A stretch of 64,000 bases of DNA from Bidens hawaiensis (Eukaryota > Streptophyta > Magnoliopsida > Asterales > Asteraceae): the NCBI GenBank assembly GCA_021521415.1, contig JAIQDT010005463.1, positions 160,520 to 224,519 on the forward strand, read 5' to 3'. Shown piece after piece: positions 23,776 to 35,286 of the stretch; the first letter of the stretch is position 1; every line of letters begins with the position of its first letter. Under the pieces are notes generated by a model. It was not told the DNA's origin. It was given only the letters and a program-made list of their open reading frames with translations, and ran no database searches. A program made the translations under genes and the position numbers.

Positions 23776-24005
23776 GAGCATGTTTGGAATTGAGTTTGAA
23801 AAATGATTATTGGCTTATTGGTTTTTTTAAAAAGACATTTTGAAAAGTCATGATTTGAGGCGTTTAGAAAACTATTTTTTAACCCTTTCAAAAAGCTAAA
23901 ATAAAAAGAATTTTCGTAATTACCAAACACATTTGAACTTATTGGTTTTTTAAAAATCACCAATAAGCCAATAAGCATTTTTCAAACTTAATCTCAAACA
24001 TGCTC
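23776..24005. mobile_element. MITE-like near-palindrome, 230 bp
   Basis: The left arm GAGCATGTTTGGAATTGAG, followed by TTTGAAAAATG and ATTGGCTTATTGG, mirrors the right arm CCAATAAGCCAATAAGC, then TTTTTCAAACTTAATC and CAAACATGCTC. The arms are about 55 bp each. No convincing target duplication was found. The transcript would fold into a hairpin. Confidence 0.6.
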
Positions 24006-24752
24006 TAAAACACCTCTACATCCAGTCCCCTCCGCATCTCCATATTAACAAACCAATCTACCAAATTTGCTTATTACTGCTATTCATCCGTATCCTTTTT
24101 TTTTCTTTTTTTTTGGAGGTAGATAGAATGTCCATCCCTTCCTTATCTTTCATTATTTCTCTCTTCCACGTCAACACCACATTATTATATCTCTTACCAT
24201 CTTTTAACCGTGGAAATGGCTATTAGTCACACTAATCTATCTTTCAACCGTTTTATTTTTAAACATTTATGTAATTCTTTAAATAAATTAACTAAATTCT
24301 TTTCAAATAAAAATAACATAACACAAAATTAAAATAACATTCTATTAAAAAATATAAAAGACTTGAAAATAAACATAGATAATATTAATATGCAGAGATA
24401 ATAGGGTAAAGTTAAAATACAAAGGTAGACAAAAATGAGAAGTGTGAGAAGGATTTGTGATCACACAAAAAACCTCTTAAAAATAAATTCAAAAAATAAT
24501 AAAAAAATCATAACTCAAAATATAAATAAAAAACGAAAAAATTCAAAAAACTAAAATGTTTCCCCCATCATTCCCGTTCAAAAAAAGAAAGACGAAAAGA
24601 CGCAATGCCGAGATCAAAGATAAAATTACGAAAATAAACAAAAGACACAATTATAACTAAAAAAAAAGACACAATAATTTAATTGAATAGATATATCTAG
24701 GGAGAATTCACTTTGAAGCAACTGTTCCCTAGATACATACGTCGTGATAATT
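24006..24752. other. no gene; AT-rich with ACACAAT-type words at its right end
   Basis: Sparse A-rich sequence without coding potential. From about 24640 it carries AGACACAAT words like those after the rRNA fragment. Confidence 0.5.
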
Positions 24753-24976
24753 TATGGCACAGAATTAGCCAATGCTTATTCCCCACATACCGTTATTGCT
24801 TCTTTTTCATGAAAAGAAGTTCACGACCTGTGAGTCTTCTCCCTCCATAGAGCATTGCTCCGTCAGGCTTTCGCCCATGCAGACAATTCCCCACTGCTGC
24901 CTCCCGTAGGAATTTGGGCCGTGTCTTAGTCCCGGTGTGGCTGATCATCCTCTCGGATCAGCTACTGATCATCATG
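24753..24976 (-). pseudogene. rrn16: nuclear fragment of plastid 16S rRNA (NUPT)
   Basis: The minus strand corresponds to an internal part of small-subunit rRNA. Read on plus, it contains GCTGCCTCCCGTAGGAAT, the near-universal bacterial/plastid 16S segment, plus CTCCGTCAGGCTTTCGCCC and GTGTGGCTGATCATCCTCTC. Spacing of the variable stem (TTCATGAAAAGAAGTTCACG) fits the plastid rather than the plant mitochondrial gene. Differences from the plastid sequence as I recall it are mostly C-to-T and G-to-A, as expected for a methylated nuclear copy. Only about 224 bp are present, so it is non-functional. Confidence 0.85.
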
Positions 24977-26103
24977 TCGAACAAAATATAACACAATGTT
25001 AAGTAATATAACACAATATCAAGAAAAAAAAGACACAATGTCAAGGAAAAAAGACACAATCAATGATGAAAATAAACACAAAACACAATAATAAAAAAAG
25101 ACACAATGATTTTTTTTTACCTCAATCATTGGGACATTTTTTGTTTAAAACGAGAAAGACGGTGGACACATTTTTTTTTACTTTTTTCGTTTTTTATTAA
25201 ATTTTGAGTTATGATTTTTTTTTTGGGTTTTTTTTTACTTGGCTACAAATCCTTCTTATTTTTCTCCTCTTTATAGAATAGCTTGACCCTAGATAACATT
25301 AGGGGCGAGGATGAAATTCTTAGAAAATGTGTATTTAGAATAACGACTACTCTTTTATGATATATTTGTCTAGGTGAAACGCAAAATCATGTTTTGCTTA
25401 ACCATAACTGTCACTTTTAATTTTGCAATGGCAAACTCTAGAAAGATTGTTTTGTTTAGTCTCTAGAAAAACCATAGATCTAGGCTTTTTAATAAATTTT
25501 TCTGCGTATTAGTTACTAAAATATTTCTATACACTTTGCAAGGTCTAGTTAGGCAACTACTTACCTGGTTGTGCTAATTGAATATCTCATTGTTCTTTTT
25601 CTTGTGTATGAAGTAATTAAATCAAGGGGAGATGGGGCATGATTTGGATAATTAGGTTTGTGGATTCTTTGATGGAAAGTAATTGTTCACCTTTTCCAAA
25701 TTAAGGCTTTCTAAAATTCATTTTTAATTAGTTAAATAAACCACTTTTAGTCAACTATGAATATAGATGCTTGATTAAGTAATTCAATTAAATTTCACAC
25801 GCATATATGAACAAAATTCATAGTTAATTAATTTATGTTAGATATTCATTTATGGTAAAATAATAGCCAATTTATGCAATGAATTAAGTTTTTATCAAAA
25901 TATTATTAATTAATTGTAACACCTTGTAAAATAAAATGGTAATATAAATTCATCCAATATAGACTCCTAGACTTGAATTAAGTTATCTATGTTGCACACA
26001 TAATCCAAGATATTAGATCTCAAATTTTCATATTGTCTAAGTTTTGAACACAAACCGTAAAAAACGGGTTGTATAATTCTTTCAATATTTACCACCTGGC
26101 GGT
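24977..26103. other. ACACAATG words, then AT-rich DNA without a gene
   Basis: 24985-25120 repeats ACACAAT words separated by A-rich spacers. The rest is unremarkable AT-rich sequence with no supported frame. Confidence 0.5.
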
Positions 26104-26111
26104 ATAATAAT

Positions 26112-26695
26112 TATGGCTGAGCACATCGGTTATTAGGCAAAAACCAAACCGAAACCAAAGTAATCGGTTATTTGAATATGCAAACCGTTCGGTTTTCGGT
26201 TAATTTCGGTTTCGGTTCGGTTATTTTCGGTTTTTTTCAATTATGTGTTGACTTTGCAAAAAAAATAAAATAAAAAATGAAAATGCATATTTTAAGCTTG
26301 TATAAGAACATGTTAGAGTACCACAGTCCATATATATTGAATTCAAAAGACAAAAATAGGCACGTGTTACGTGAAATTATAGAATACAAAGTTGCTAAAT
26401 AGAGTTTAAAAATTAAAAAGGATTGAAAGTTTAGTCCCGATCTTCATTCATCATATTATTTATTTATCTTAAAAGTTTAGTCCACTTCTCATCATCTTGA
26501 TAATCTTTATCATCATTAATCGGTTCGGTTTTTTTCGTTTTTTTTTAAAATGGATAACTGAATCGAAACCAAAATTTTGGTTTTCAAAAAAAACAAAAAA
26601 TTAACCGTCGGTTAATGCTTCGGTTCGGTTTTTCGGTGCAGTTTTTTCGGTTAATTCGGTTTGATTCGGTTAATTTGGTTTTCTGCTTACCCCTA
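26112..26695. mobile_element. hAT-type non-autonomous element, CGGTTCGGTT-rich
   Basis: The left end TATGGCTGAGCA pairs with the right end TGCTTACCCCTA. ATAATAAT flanks both sides perfectly (26104-26111, 26696-26703), with the caution that this 8-mer is low-complexity. Clusters of TTCGGTT words lie just inside both ends, as AACCGGTT words do in the hAT element at 31945. Confidence 0.6.
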
Positions 26696-26703
26696 ATAAT
26701 AAT

Positions 26704-27530
26704 TAATTAAGTTTTAACTAACTTTACTTTATCCCCTTTACCTATCTATACTCATCCATATGCACCCTCAAGTTTTAAACAATGCATAATGATTTAAGAA
26801 ACAAGACTGAGTTTACCTTCTTTATCTAAAGTTAGTTAAAGTTGTAACTTTTGTAAACAACTTTACTGAATTAAATGCAAACCTATTAAAGAAATTAGAT
26901 TTCTTTTAAAAATGTATTAAACTGAACAACTTTATCATTTTACAACAAATTCATGCGTACCTAATCGTTAAAAAGAATTTTAAAATACTCAGAATTGTAA
27001 GTAAATATCAAAATACTTTGGGTGTATGGAAAATATAAACTACTTACGTTATATGAGCTTCTCTAAGATAACTATATAGACGGGCTTTCAGCAAACACCG
27101 TTTATCCATTTATGTCTCTTTATTCCTTAATTAGTCGTCAAACAAAACGCCGTTAAAATATAAATATGACTCGTCATCCATTAACCTATACTTAAAAAGA
27201 ATTGATTTCTTCTTTCTAAACAATACACTCTTAAACTATGATATTCTCTACATGACTAGATGAACAGTAGAACCATAAAAGTAGGTATTTAAAACATGAT
27301 CCAAAAAATTTAAATTTATAAAAAGATCTACAAAATCATCATAGAGTATAAATTAAAATTCTACAAAAGTCTATTATAGGTTATTTAAAGAAATTATAAC
27401 AGAACAATTACACCAACCTGTAGATGCAATAATACTTATAGATTTATGATTATTCACTTTTACTTCAACACTTATTACTTGGAAAAGCATAAAATAAAAC
27501 AAAAAAAGGTCTCAATAATTAATCTTAGAG
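26704..27530. other. no gene recognised
   Basis: AT-rich intergenic sequence. No frame, motif or repeat unit stood out. Confidence 0.5.
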
Positions 27531-27532
27531 GT

Positions 27533-28480
27533 GACAATATGAGTGGGGTGGGTTGGGTTGGATTTGGGTGATGGGTTAGGATGAGTTTGGGTCAGAATGG
27601 GTATGAGTCAGGATAGATTTTTAAATAGAGGGTTATGATGTGTATGAGTCAATATAGGTAAAGTTAATCCATCTTGACCCAAGTAAAGGTTAAAATGCAA
27701 ATGGTTTCAAAAACCCTTTAAAGAAATATTCAAAAATTTTAATAAAAAAATAATAACTCAAAATATAAATCAAAAACGCAAAAACTAAAATAACAAAAAT
27801 GTCTCTCACGTCGTCCTCGTTCATTAAAAAAAAACTTGGTTTCGTGTCGGTTCAGGTTCGGTTTTTTTTTCGTTTCGGTATCTATTCGGTTTCATTGTTT
27901 TTGGTTTTTGTTCGGTTTCGATTTCTCGGTTTTATTCGGTTTAGGATGGGCATGAGTCAAGATGGATAAAGTTAACCCACCTTGAACCAAGTAAAGGTTA
28001 AAACATAAAGGGTTTCAAAAATATTCAAAAAAATTAATAAAAAAATAATAACTCAAAATATAAATAGAAAACGCAAAAAGTAAAATTACTAAAACTTTTC
28101 CCCGGTCTTTCTCGTTCATAAAAAAAAAACCTCGGTTTTTTCTCGGTTCAGGTTCTTGTTCAGTTTTTTTTCGCTTCAGTTTTGCTTTTTTTTCATTTCG
28201 GTCGGTTTCGGTATATGTTCGGTTTCAATGATTTCGGTTTTGATTTCTCGGTTTCTATTCGGTTCCGTGGGTTTTGTTTGAAATAAAATTGGATAATTTA
28301 GTCCATTCTAACCGATAAGCAAACCCATTCTAACCTATAACCAAAAGTCACTAGTATTTTTCCAACCCATCTTGACCCTCTTGCAAAATTCTTTTGATCC
28401 ATCCTGACCCATCTCAATTTTAAAAGTTATCCAAATTGATCCGAAACAACCCATTTGGGTTTGTTTTGCCATCCTTAAAT
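27533..28480. mobile_element. hAT-type non-autonomous element, GGGTTGGGTT-rich (degenerate)
   Basis: The left end TAGAGGTGACAATATG and right end GTTTTGCCATCCTTA resemble the clean TAGGGGTGGCAA ends of 37143-38155. It contains GGGTTGGGTTGG at the left, AACCCATTTGGG at the right, and inner TTCGGTTTCGG blocks with an internal duplication (27680-27900 versus 27960-28250). Flanking 8-mers match only partly, so the borders are approximate. Confidence 0.45.
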
Positions 28481-28506
28481 TTAACCTCTCATTAAACAAA
28501 TAAAAA

Positions 28507-28543
28507 GCGCGCGCGCACATGTGTGTGTATATATATATATATA
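28507..28543 (+). repeat. 37-bp uninterrupted alternating purine-pyrimidine tract
   Basis: Blocks of GC, then CA/TG, then TA repeats follow each other without breaking purine-pyrimidine alternation. Such sequence can adopt Z-DNA. It lies about 540 bp upstream of the PIRL start codon, in the presumed promoter. Confidence 0.9.
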
Positions 28544-28614
28544 AAAGTTATGGCATATCGATCAATTTACAGTATAGTAATCATTCATGTATTCATATTC
28601 ATCGGTGCAATAAA

Positions 28615-28634
28615 AACACACACACACACACACA
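28615..28634 (+). repeat. (AC)10 microsatellite upstream of the PIRL gene
   Basis: A pure AC dinucleotide run, close to the likely transcription start of the PIRL gene. Confidence 0.95.
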
Positions 28635-28639
28635 GAGTT

Positions 28640-29082
28640 TTGTTTGTCGTCCGAAGTATCCATCCACCAAATCCCCGTCGAAGCCATCACCGATTCTGTC
28701 TCTCCGGTCAACAGAATCTGAATAATAATAAGTACTCACTCACTCACTCGATTCCCAGGTCTATTTCAATTCTACTTACTACTCTTTTATTATTAATAAA
28801 TAATAATTATCAATCAAGATTCCCATCTCAATTTCATCTTTTTTCTTTTTCAATCTCACCGCCCGCAATTTCATTTCTTAATTATTTAACCTTCTTGAAC
28901 CAAATTGATGCTGTTTTAGACATGTAATAATATGTTAATCAAGATTCTAGATTTTAGTTTTTACTACTGTAATATTATGCATTCTGCGGCGTTAATGCAA
29001 TCCGTATCTGGGTTAGATTTGATTCTTGATTTGAACAAGTGATTTTTGTTATTGTGGAATTAGGGTTTTGAGATTGGAAGGA
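28640..29082 (+). promoter_or_regulatory. 5' leader region of the PIRL gene, possibly with an intron
   Basis: The CT-rich, CCGTCG-containing stretch 28640-28757 looks like a plant 5' UTR, ending in a CCCAG|GTCTAT junction. The sequence then turns T-rich and ends GTGGAATTAG just before 29062, a plausible acceptor about 20 bp upstream of the ATG. The leader intron is inferred. Confidence 0.4.
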
Positions 29083-31017
29083 ATGGAATCAAACTCTGTA
29101 GATGAAGTCGTGGCAGAGATAATGAGGCTTCATAGATCTCTGCCTCCCCGGCCGGATATCGAGGATGTTGAAGCAGCCATGATACTGATACGCAACGCGG
29201 ACAACGAACAGCAGGCCAGGATGGAGGCTATTTCCAGGAGACGCAAGGGCCGAGATGTTCCCGATGAGTTGTTTAATGTCCTCATAGAGATGCAAAAGCA
29301 TTCCGTTCGGTTTCAAACCATGGAACAGAAGCGCGAAGCTGTTAAGTTGCTTGATCTTGAGAACTACCACCAATTGTTTGACGAGATGATTCAGAGGGCT
29401 TCCAGGTGTGTTGACCCGAGTAGTGGTGATGATAACGCTCAGCCCGCGTCTAGCAGTTGGTCAAATTCAGCTTCCGTTTCTGGTGCTAATTATTCTATGA
29501 GTACTGCGACTGCAACACCGACGTCACCGGCTTTTAGCTTGTATAACTATGAAAAGGAGCCTGTTAGAACTTCTGAGTTGTTCACTAGAGATGATAGTTA
29601 TGTCACCAAGTCGGAGTCGACTAGTATTCACGATGGGATCGGGAGAATGCTTCGTTCAAGTGATACTTCACGGCCCGCGATCGTGGATTCCACTTTAAAA
29701 CCCGCCATTAGTTCTGGTAAACGTTTATTTTAACTACCCTTGATTACCTTTCTATTATTAGGTCGTGACGTTATCTCGTTTATATACCTTTATGTTATCA
29801 TGTTTTTAGGTGAAGATGGCGAGAAATTGAGTCTTATAAAGCTTGCTAGTCTGTTCGAAGTATCGTTTAAAAAAGGTGCAAAAGATCTGAATCTTAGAGG
29901 CCTATTAATGGACCAAATCGAATGGCTTCCTGATTCAATAGGAAAGTTATCTGGTTTAATCACACTCGATCTGTCAGAAAACCGTCTTGTTGCATTACCA
30001 TCATCGATTGGAAACCTTTCATCGTTAACAAAACTAGATTTGCATTCCAACAAAATCATAGAACTCCCAGAATCTATAGGAGATCTTATTAAGCTAGTTC
30101 ATCTTGATCTAAGAGCAAATCAGTTAACATCTTTACCACCAACTTTTAGTAAATTATTCTCTCTTGAAGAACTTGATTTGAGCTCAAACAACCTGTCAAC
30201 GGTCCCCGAGTCCATATGTTCACTCACTCGCTTACAAAAACTCAACATCGAAACAAATAATATAGAAGAACTCCCATACAATATCAGTCAATGTTCTTCA
30301 CTCAAAGAGCTTATCGCAGACTACAACAAGCTTAAAGCCCTACCCGAAGCCATAGGTAAAATCGAGTCCTTGGAACGACTGTCGGTTCGTTACAATAATA
30401 TTGGTCGGTTACCAACCACAATGTCATCATTAACCAACCTCAAAGAGCTTGATGTAAGTTTTAACGAGCTTGAGTCGGTCCCTGAAAGCTTGTGTTTTGC
30501 TACCACCCTTGTTAAAATCAACATCAGCAACAACTTTGCTGACCTCACTTCGCTCCCGAGATCCATCGGAAACCTTGAGAATCTTGAAGAATTGGATATT
30601 AGTAATAATCAGATAAGATTCCTTCCAGATTCTTTCTCTATGCTGTCAAAGTTACATGTTCTTAAAGCTGAAGGGAATCCTTTGGAAATACCACCACTAT
30701 CCATAATCGACCAAGGCCCGCGTGTAAGTTATTGTTTTTTCTTTATTCTTTCATAGATTCTTCAAAATTTTTGGGTAATTCGGTATATGACTCGAGTACG
30801 ACCTGTTCATTAAACAGGTGGATTGTATATGACAACTCAAAACCTGATTATTATTACTTTTTTATTGCAGGCCATTGTTCAGTATATGATAGAGCTCCAA
30901 GAGAAGAAGCAAGTGAAAGCACAACCAGTCAAACATAAGAAATCTTGGACGAGTATCTGCTTCTTATCGATGTCTAACAAACGCAGGCGCAATGGCATGG
31001 ATGACGTAAAGATCTAG
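29083..31017 (+). CDS. PIRL: plant intracellular Ras-group-related LRR protein (PIRL), 564 aa, three exons
   Basis: PIRLs are plant-specific intracellular leucine-rich-repeat proteins with animal Shoc2/SUR8-like repeats. Several act in pollen development; they are thought to be protein-interaction scaffolds. CDS: 29083-29716, 29810-30723 and 30871-31017, total 1,695 nt in frame. The introns (93 and 147 bp) have GT-AG ends, TTTTTAG and TTTTTATTGCAG. The ATG at 29083 (MESNSVDEVVAEIMRLHRS) is chosen because it starts the conserved PIRL N-terminal domain (residues 1-110: EVVAEIMRLHRSLPPRP, VPDELFNVL). A Ser/Thr-rich linker follows. From about residue 237 to 515 lie roughly a dozen 23-residue repeats of the pattern LxxLDLSxNxLxxLPxSIGxL. 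The last exon gives EKKQVKAQ and a basic SNKRRRNGMDDVKI end. The N-terminal domain points to the PIRL4/PIRL5 subgroup; length agrees with that group. No disruption seen. Confidence 0.95.
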
Positions 31018-31936
31018 CTTGCATCGCCTCGGGTTGGTGGAGGGTAAAAGTCTTTAAACCTCAGTTTTCATACTTAATTCTGTAGTTAACAGTTGGGTTT
31101 TGGTTTTGGTATATATTTAAGAGGTGATAAATAACTTGTTAATTATTTTTAGAGTTTGTTTTTGTTTTTTTTTTCTGGTGTGATAGACATGCAACATGGG
31201 TTTACTTATTATGTGAACATGGATGATAGAAGTTGGACTTGAGCTGTCATGAATTATATTATAGATAATTAATTAACAAATGATTAGAAAGGAAGGTTCT
31301 GATAAGGAATTATTTTGGAACTAGACAAGAAGAGCTTGAGCTGTCAAAATGTTGTGTCTTCTTCCTTCTCTTTTCATATTATTATTATGTGAACTTGGTA
31401 TCTTAACCTTATTATGCTATATAATTGTATAGTGATAATTGGTCCACTTACACATAATATAGATTAGATTAGTTTTCTTAGTTTACTTATAAATTTAAAA
31501 TAAACAATTATAATAATTAGTAAATTGTAGCAAAATTAAAATTGTTGTGGGACTTTCCTTTCCTTAATATGTATGTTTGTTGGCATTTAATTGATCCTCA
31601 TGGCATGTCAATTACTGCAATTACATTACATTAAAAGGTGGCGAGTTTTAACTAGTGTTGGTGCAACCCTAAAGGTTACATTTACTACTCTTAAGACTCA
31701 ATTAATCCTTACTCTTAAGACTCAATTAATCCTGCATTTGGCATCTTATTTTTACCCAGAATTACTCTAATAAGGGGCTGTCGACATAACCCTAAACTAT
31801 CCTAAAGAATTTTAGTTTTTATTTGAAAATAACTTATTATAAATTTATAAACTAAAAAATAAATAAATAAATGCATAAATCAATTTAAAAATATGTAAAT
31901 TCAATAAAAAAATAGATAAAAACATCATTTCCAATA
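31018..31936. other. 3' flank of the PIRL gene, no further gene
   Basis: It holds the PIRL 3' UTR (T-rich) and AT-rich intergenic DNA. A short phrase, CTTAAGACTCAATTAATCC, is duplicated in tandem at about 31691-31732. Confidence 0.55.
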
Positions 31937-32161
31937 CCATCGGCTAGTCATGTTCAAAACGGTTTGGGACTAGGAACCGGAACCGGTTCCTATATTCAAA
32001 ACCCCTTTTTAAACCGGTTCCAGGCTCGAACCGGTTAGGGAACCGAACCGGTTCTCCCACCCTCGGACCCCTAACCTATCTAACCGGTTCTTACCGGTTC
32101 CTAACCCGGTTCCTGTACCGTAACCGGTTCCAACCGGTTACAGTGTAAAAAATTATTTTTT

Positions 32162-32637
32162 TTTTCGTTTTTCGTTTGCGATTTGGATTCTAAACTACGA
32201 TTCGTATTTGTATAACATGAAAAATAAAAAAAACAATTAACATAAAAATAAACAATTAACTGATGAAGAAAAGACAACTACTGAAGATGTTTGCCACTGA
32301 AGACAACTACTGAAGGTTGCCACTGATGACAACTACTGAAGGTTGCCACTGATGAGGAATACTCATCAGTGGGAACATTCATCAGTTGCAGAGTTTGTTG
32401 TCACTGATGCAAAATATGAATCAGTGACACATCAGTTGCAGAGTTTCATCAGTTGGAACATCATCAGTTGGAACATCATCAGTTAAATATGTAACCATTG
32501 TACAATGTAAACTTGTTCATTGGATTTGCAATACAAGTGCATTTAGTTTTTTTTGTTCGTTTTTCGTTTGCGATTTGGATTCTAAACTACGATTCGTATT
32601 TGTATAGCATGAAAAATAAACAAAACAATTAACATAA
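32162..32637 (+). repeat. about 85-bp direct repeats bracketing an ACTGATG/CATCAGT-rich segment inside the hAT element
   Basis: 32162-32247 and 32549-32637 are near-identical (both contain CGTTTGCGATTTGGATTC and ACTACGATTCGTATTTGTAT). Between them the words ACTGATG and CATCAGT recur about a dozen times, with short tandem units such as GGTTGCCACTGATGA. This points to a local duplication or slippage event within the element's 3' non-coding part. Confidence 0.8.
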
Positions 32638-32780
32638 AATTCATTTTATTTACTTTAAGAAGTTCAAAAAAAAAAGGTTACATGTTTTAAAATCTTCAAA
32701 AACAAACTAACAAAACATTAAACTTATAAATATAAAGTTGTGACATATTATTTCTAGAAAAGTCTTCTTGTTCGTCGTAA

Positions 32781-34819
32781 TTATTGAGCGGCGACTTCTT
32801 CCTCGGAATTACTTGTAGAAATGCCTTCTTGTTCGTCGTGCACTCGAACATCAAGTGGTGTTTCATCTTCGAGAGTGGTTACGTGTTGAATACGATCGAT
32901 TGAGTCCAAGTGATCCTTTAAGCAAATGCACATCTCCACCGACTCCGAATTTAGTCTTGTTCTTCTCACCGATATTACCCTGCCACTAAGAGAAAAAGCG
33001 GATTCCGAAGCTACCGTAGAAGCTTGGACGGTTAGTAAATCACGGGCCATGGTGGCAAGAATCGGAAACTCGGTTTCCTTTACCTTCACCAAGCCAAAAC
33101 ATCAAAAGTGCCAAATTCCTCTTCGGATAAACCGGTAGAGTAATCATTTGCACTATACCTGCCTAGTTCGCTTGAAGGGGTGTTACCCCTTTGTTTTTTA
33201 GCCGTTACGTTGCGAACGGTGTTCATAAGGCTAATCATGGGATCTCGTACTCTAGTAGCACTTGAACTTGATGAAGACCCCCCGGCATAGGCATGTGTAT
33301 GTTTGACCCATATTTATTTAAATAAAAGTCATACATAAATTTAAAATTCAAGTTAAAATCATTTTTTGCCTCTGTTGAAAAGTTTGGGTCAACTTCATGC
33401 ATATCTAAGGCTGAAAAAATTTCGTCTATCACACATTCAACCCCCGTAACATTTAACATTGGGTTTAAAGCGGCGGCGCAAGTAAAAACCGGTGGCAATT
33501 CAAGAAAGTATTTTTTTAATTTAAACTTCATTGGTAATATGATGTTTGAAAACATTGGACTTTTATTTTCAAATTCTTTAAGATTGTTAACGATTAAAAA
33601 TAACTCCGAAAGAACCAAGGGACTTGTCGGATAATACGTTCCCGATAGTTTCGTAGTTGATGTTTTAAAAACTTCAAGAAAAGTCGATAAGTCATTGATA
33701 ATTTCCCATTTCTCATTTGAAAAGGGGATTGCCAAATCATTCTCGGCAAGACTAGAATGAAACATTTGTAAAGTTTCTCTTTGTTTCAAAGCACTTTGAA
33801 ACATTATGCAAGTGGAATTCCATCGATGAGGTACATCCCAATTAGCTCCCAAAGCTTTTCTTCCCGTATCTTTACAAAATTTTCTATATTCCATTTGTCT
33901 TTTTTTACTTTTCTTAAAAACTTCATGTATCATTAGTCTAAAATCGTTTATAACCGATGTAACCTCATCCGAAGCAAGTCCGTCTTGCACGATTAAATTA
34001 ATGATATGTGCAACACACCTTGAGTGAAAAAATACACCATTGCAAATCGGCGTATATTTTAATTTTAATTTATCAACCGCCGATGTATTATTCGACGCGT
34101 TATTAAATGCCATTGAAAATATTTTATTTTCTAGTTTATAAGTTTTTATAACATAATCTAAAATTTCAAACAAATTATCTCCCGTATGTGGATACTCAAA
34201 GAGTTCAAAAGCAATGGTGCGTTTCATCATTTCCCACGATGACGGGTCTACCCAATGAGCGGTGACACAAAGATAAGATTCGGATAGACCATGTGGAGCC
34301 GACCAAACATCACTAGTTAAGTTTATTCCCGTATTTATATTTTCAAAATATGCAATTAGTACCTCTTTGGCCTTCTTCCACAATTTTAAACAATAACGTT
34401 TAAGAGTATGACGACTTACGTGAGTGTATTGTGGTTGAATCATGGCGGTTAAGCGAGGGTTGTCGAAGTGGCTAAACGGCAAAGCTTCTTGAATCACAAA
34501 CTTCGCCATACGATCTTGAACTCGATCAATTTGGTATGTAAATATTCCGCCTTCACTATCCATTTGCGTTTGTTGCGAATCGACGTTCTTTTTCAACGCC
34601 TTGCAATACGGTTTTTTCGATGTGTTTCTTCAAATTTGAATTCGAAAGTGGGTTTAAATAAATCCCACAAAACTTGCACCGAGCCTTCAATGAATGGTCA
34701 CTCAATTCAACCAAATCCCAGTTGCACCAAATCTCTTGATTACGATTATGAGGTACAATACGAACGAAACTTGGTTCGGCGTTGGAACCTTGACCAACCG
34801 ATGATTGTGAGGCAGCCAT
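32781..34819 (-). pseudogene. hAT transposase, frameshifted
   Basis: The transposase would excise and reinsert the element. Three minus-strand pieces lie in order. 34819-34556 has a BED-type zinc finger (CKFCGIYLNPLSNSNLKKH) after a short N-terminus. 34596-33235 is the RNase H-like catalytic core, with INLTSDVWSAPHG (first Asp), NASNNTSAVDKL, CVAHIINLIVQDGL and DVPHRWNSTC. 33092-32781 is the hAT C-terminal dimerisation domain (STVASESAFSLSGRVISVRR). The pieces are linked by frame changes: the ATG-containing heads overlap out of frame near 34560-34596, a base is lost in a G-run near 33275, and another at about 33090 where WWK is expected. The family is usually 600-700 residues, and all main domains are present. 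Probably inactive as it stands. Confidence 0.88.
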
Positions 34820-35286
34820 AACAACAAATATGAATATAGAAGAAGAGAAAACAAGAGATTAGAGAACTCAAAACGTTGTAATAGCGTTTTTTTGTATTTT
34901 TTTGCGTTCGGGTTTGCGTTTTGAGTGTTGTGATGAACCCATGACACCAAATACAGTGGGGTGCTTGGGGGAGCCAAAAAACGGCTATTTTTGACCCCAA
35001 CGGTCAAAAAACGGGCAAAAAAACGATTTCCAACGGCTATATTCGATCCAACGGCTAGAACCGGTTAGGAACCGGTTCCGGATGGTTCGGTTCCAGAACC
35101 GGTTCCGGTTCGGTTCCGGTTCCTACCCGCCCCCACTCAGAAATGCAAGAACCGGTCACGGATCATCGGGTTGAATCAGATAGGGTCCGGTTCCTACAAA
35201 AAACGGGTAGGAACCGGTTCGGGTCCGGTTCGGGTCCACCGGTTCGGTTCCAGGAACCGGTTTCGTTGAACATCTCTACCATCGGC

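Larger units (their letters stand above)
31945..35278 (-). mobile_element. hAT transposon, near complete, 3,334 bp
   Basis: It is flanked by a perfect 8-bp target duplication CCATCGGC (31937-31944 and 35279-35286). Ends TAGTCATGTTCAAAAC and GTTGAACATCTCTA are imperfect inverted repeats. Eight ACCGGTT words lie at 31981-32140 and six at 35058-35263, just inside the ends, where hAT transposases bind. A frameshifted transposase occupies 32781-34819 on the minus strand. Eight-base duplications, TAG-type ends and a BED-finger transposase together define the hAT superfamily. Confidence 0.93.

Noticed and set aside
24753..24976. Functional rRNA gene or bacterial contamination
   Set aside because: Only about 224 bp of 16S-like sequence with many transitions, embedded in plant repeats; it is a decayed plastid-derived insert.
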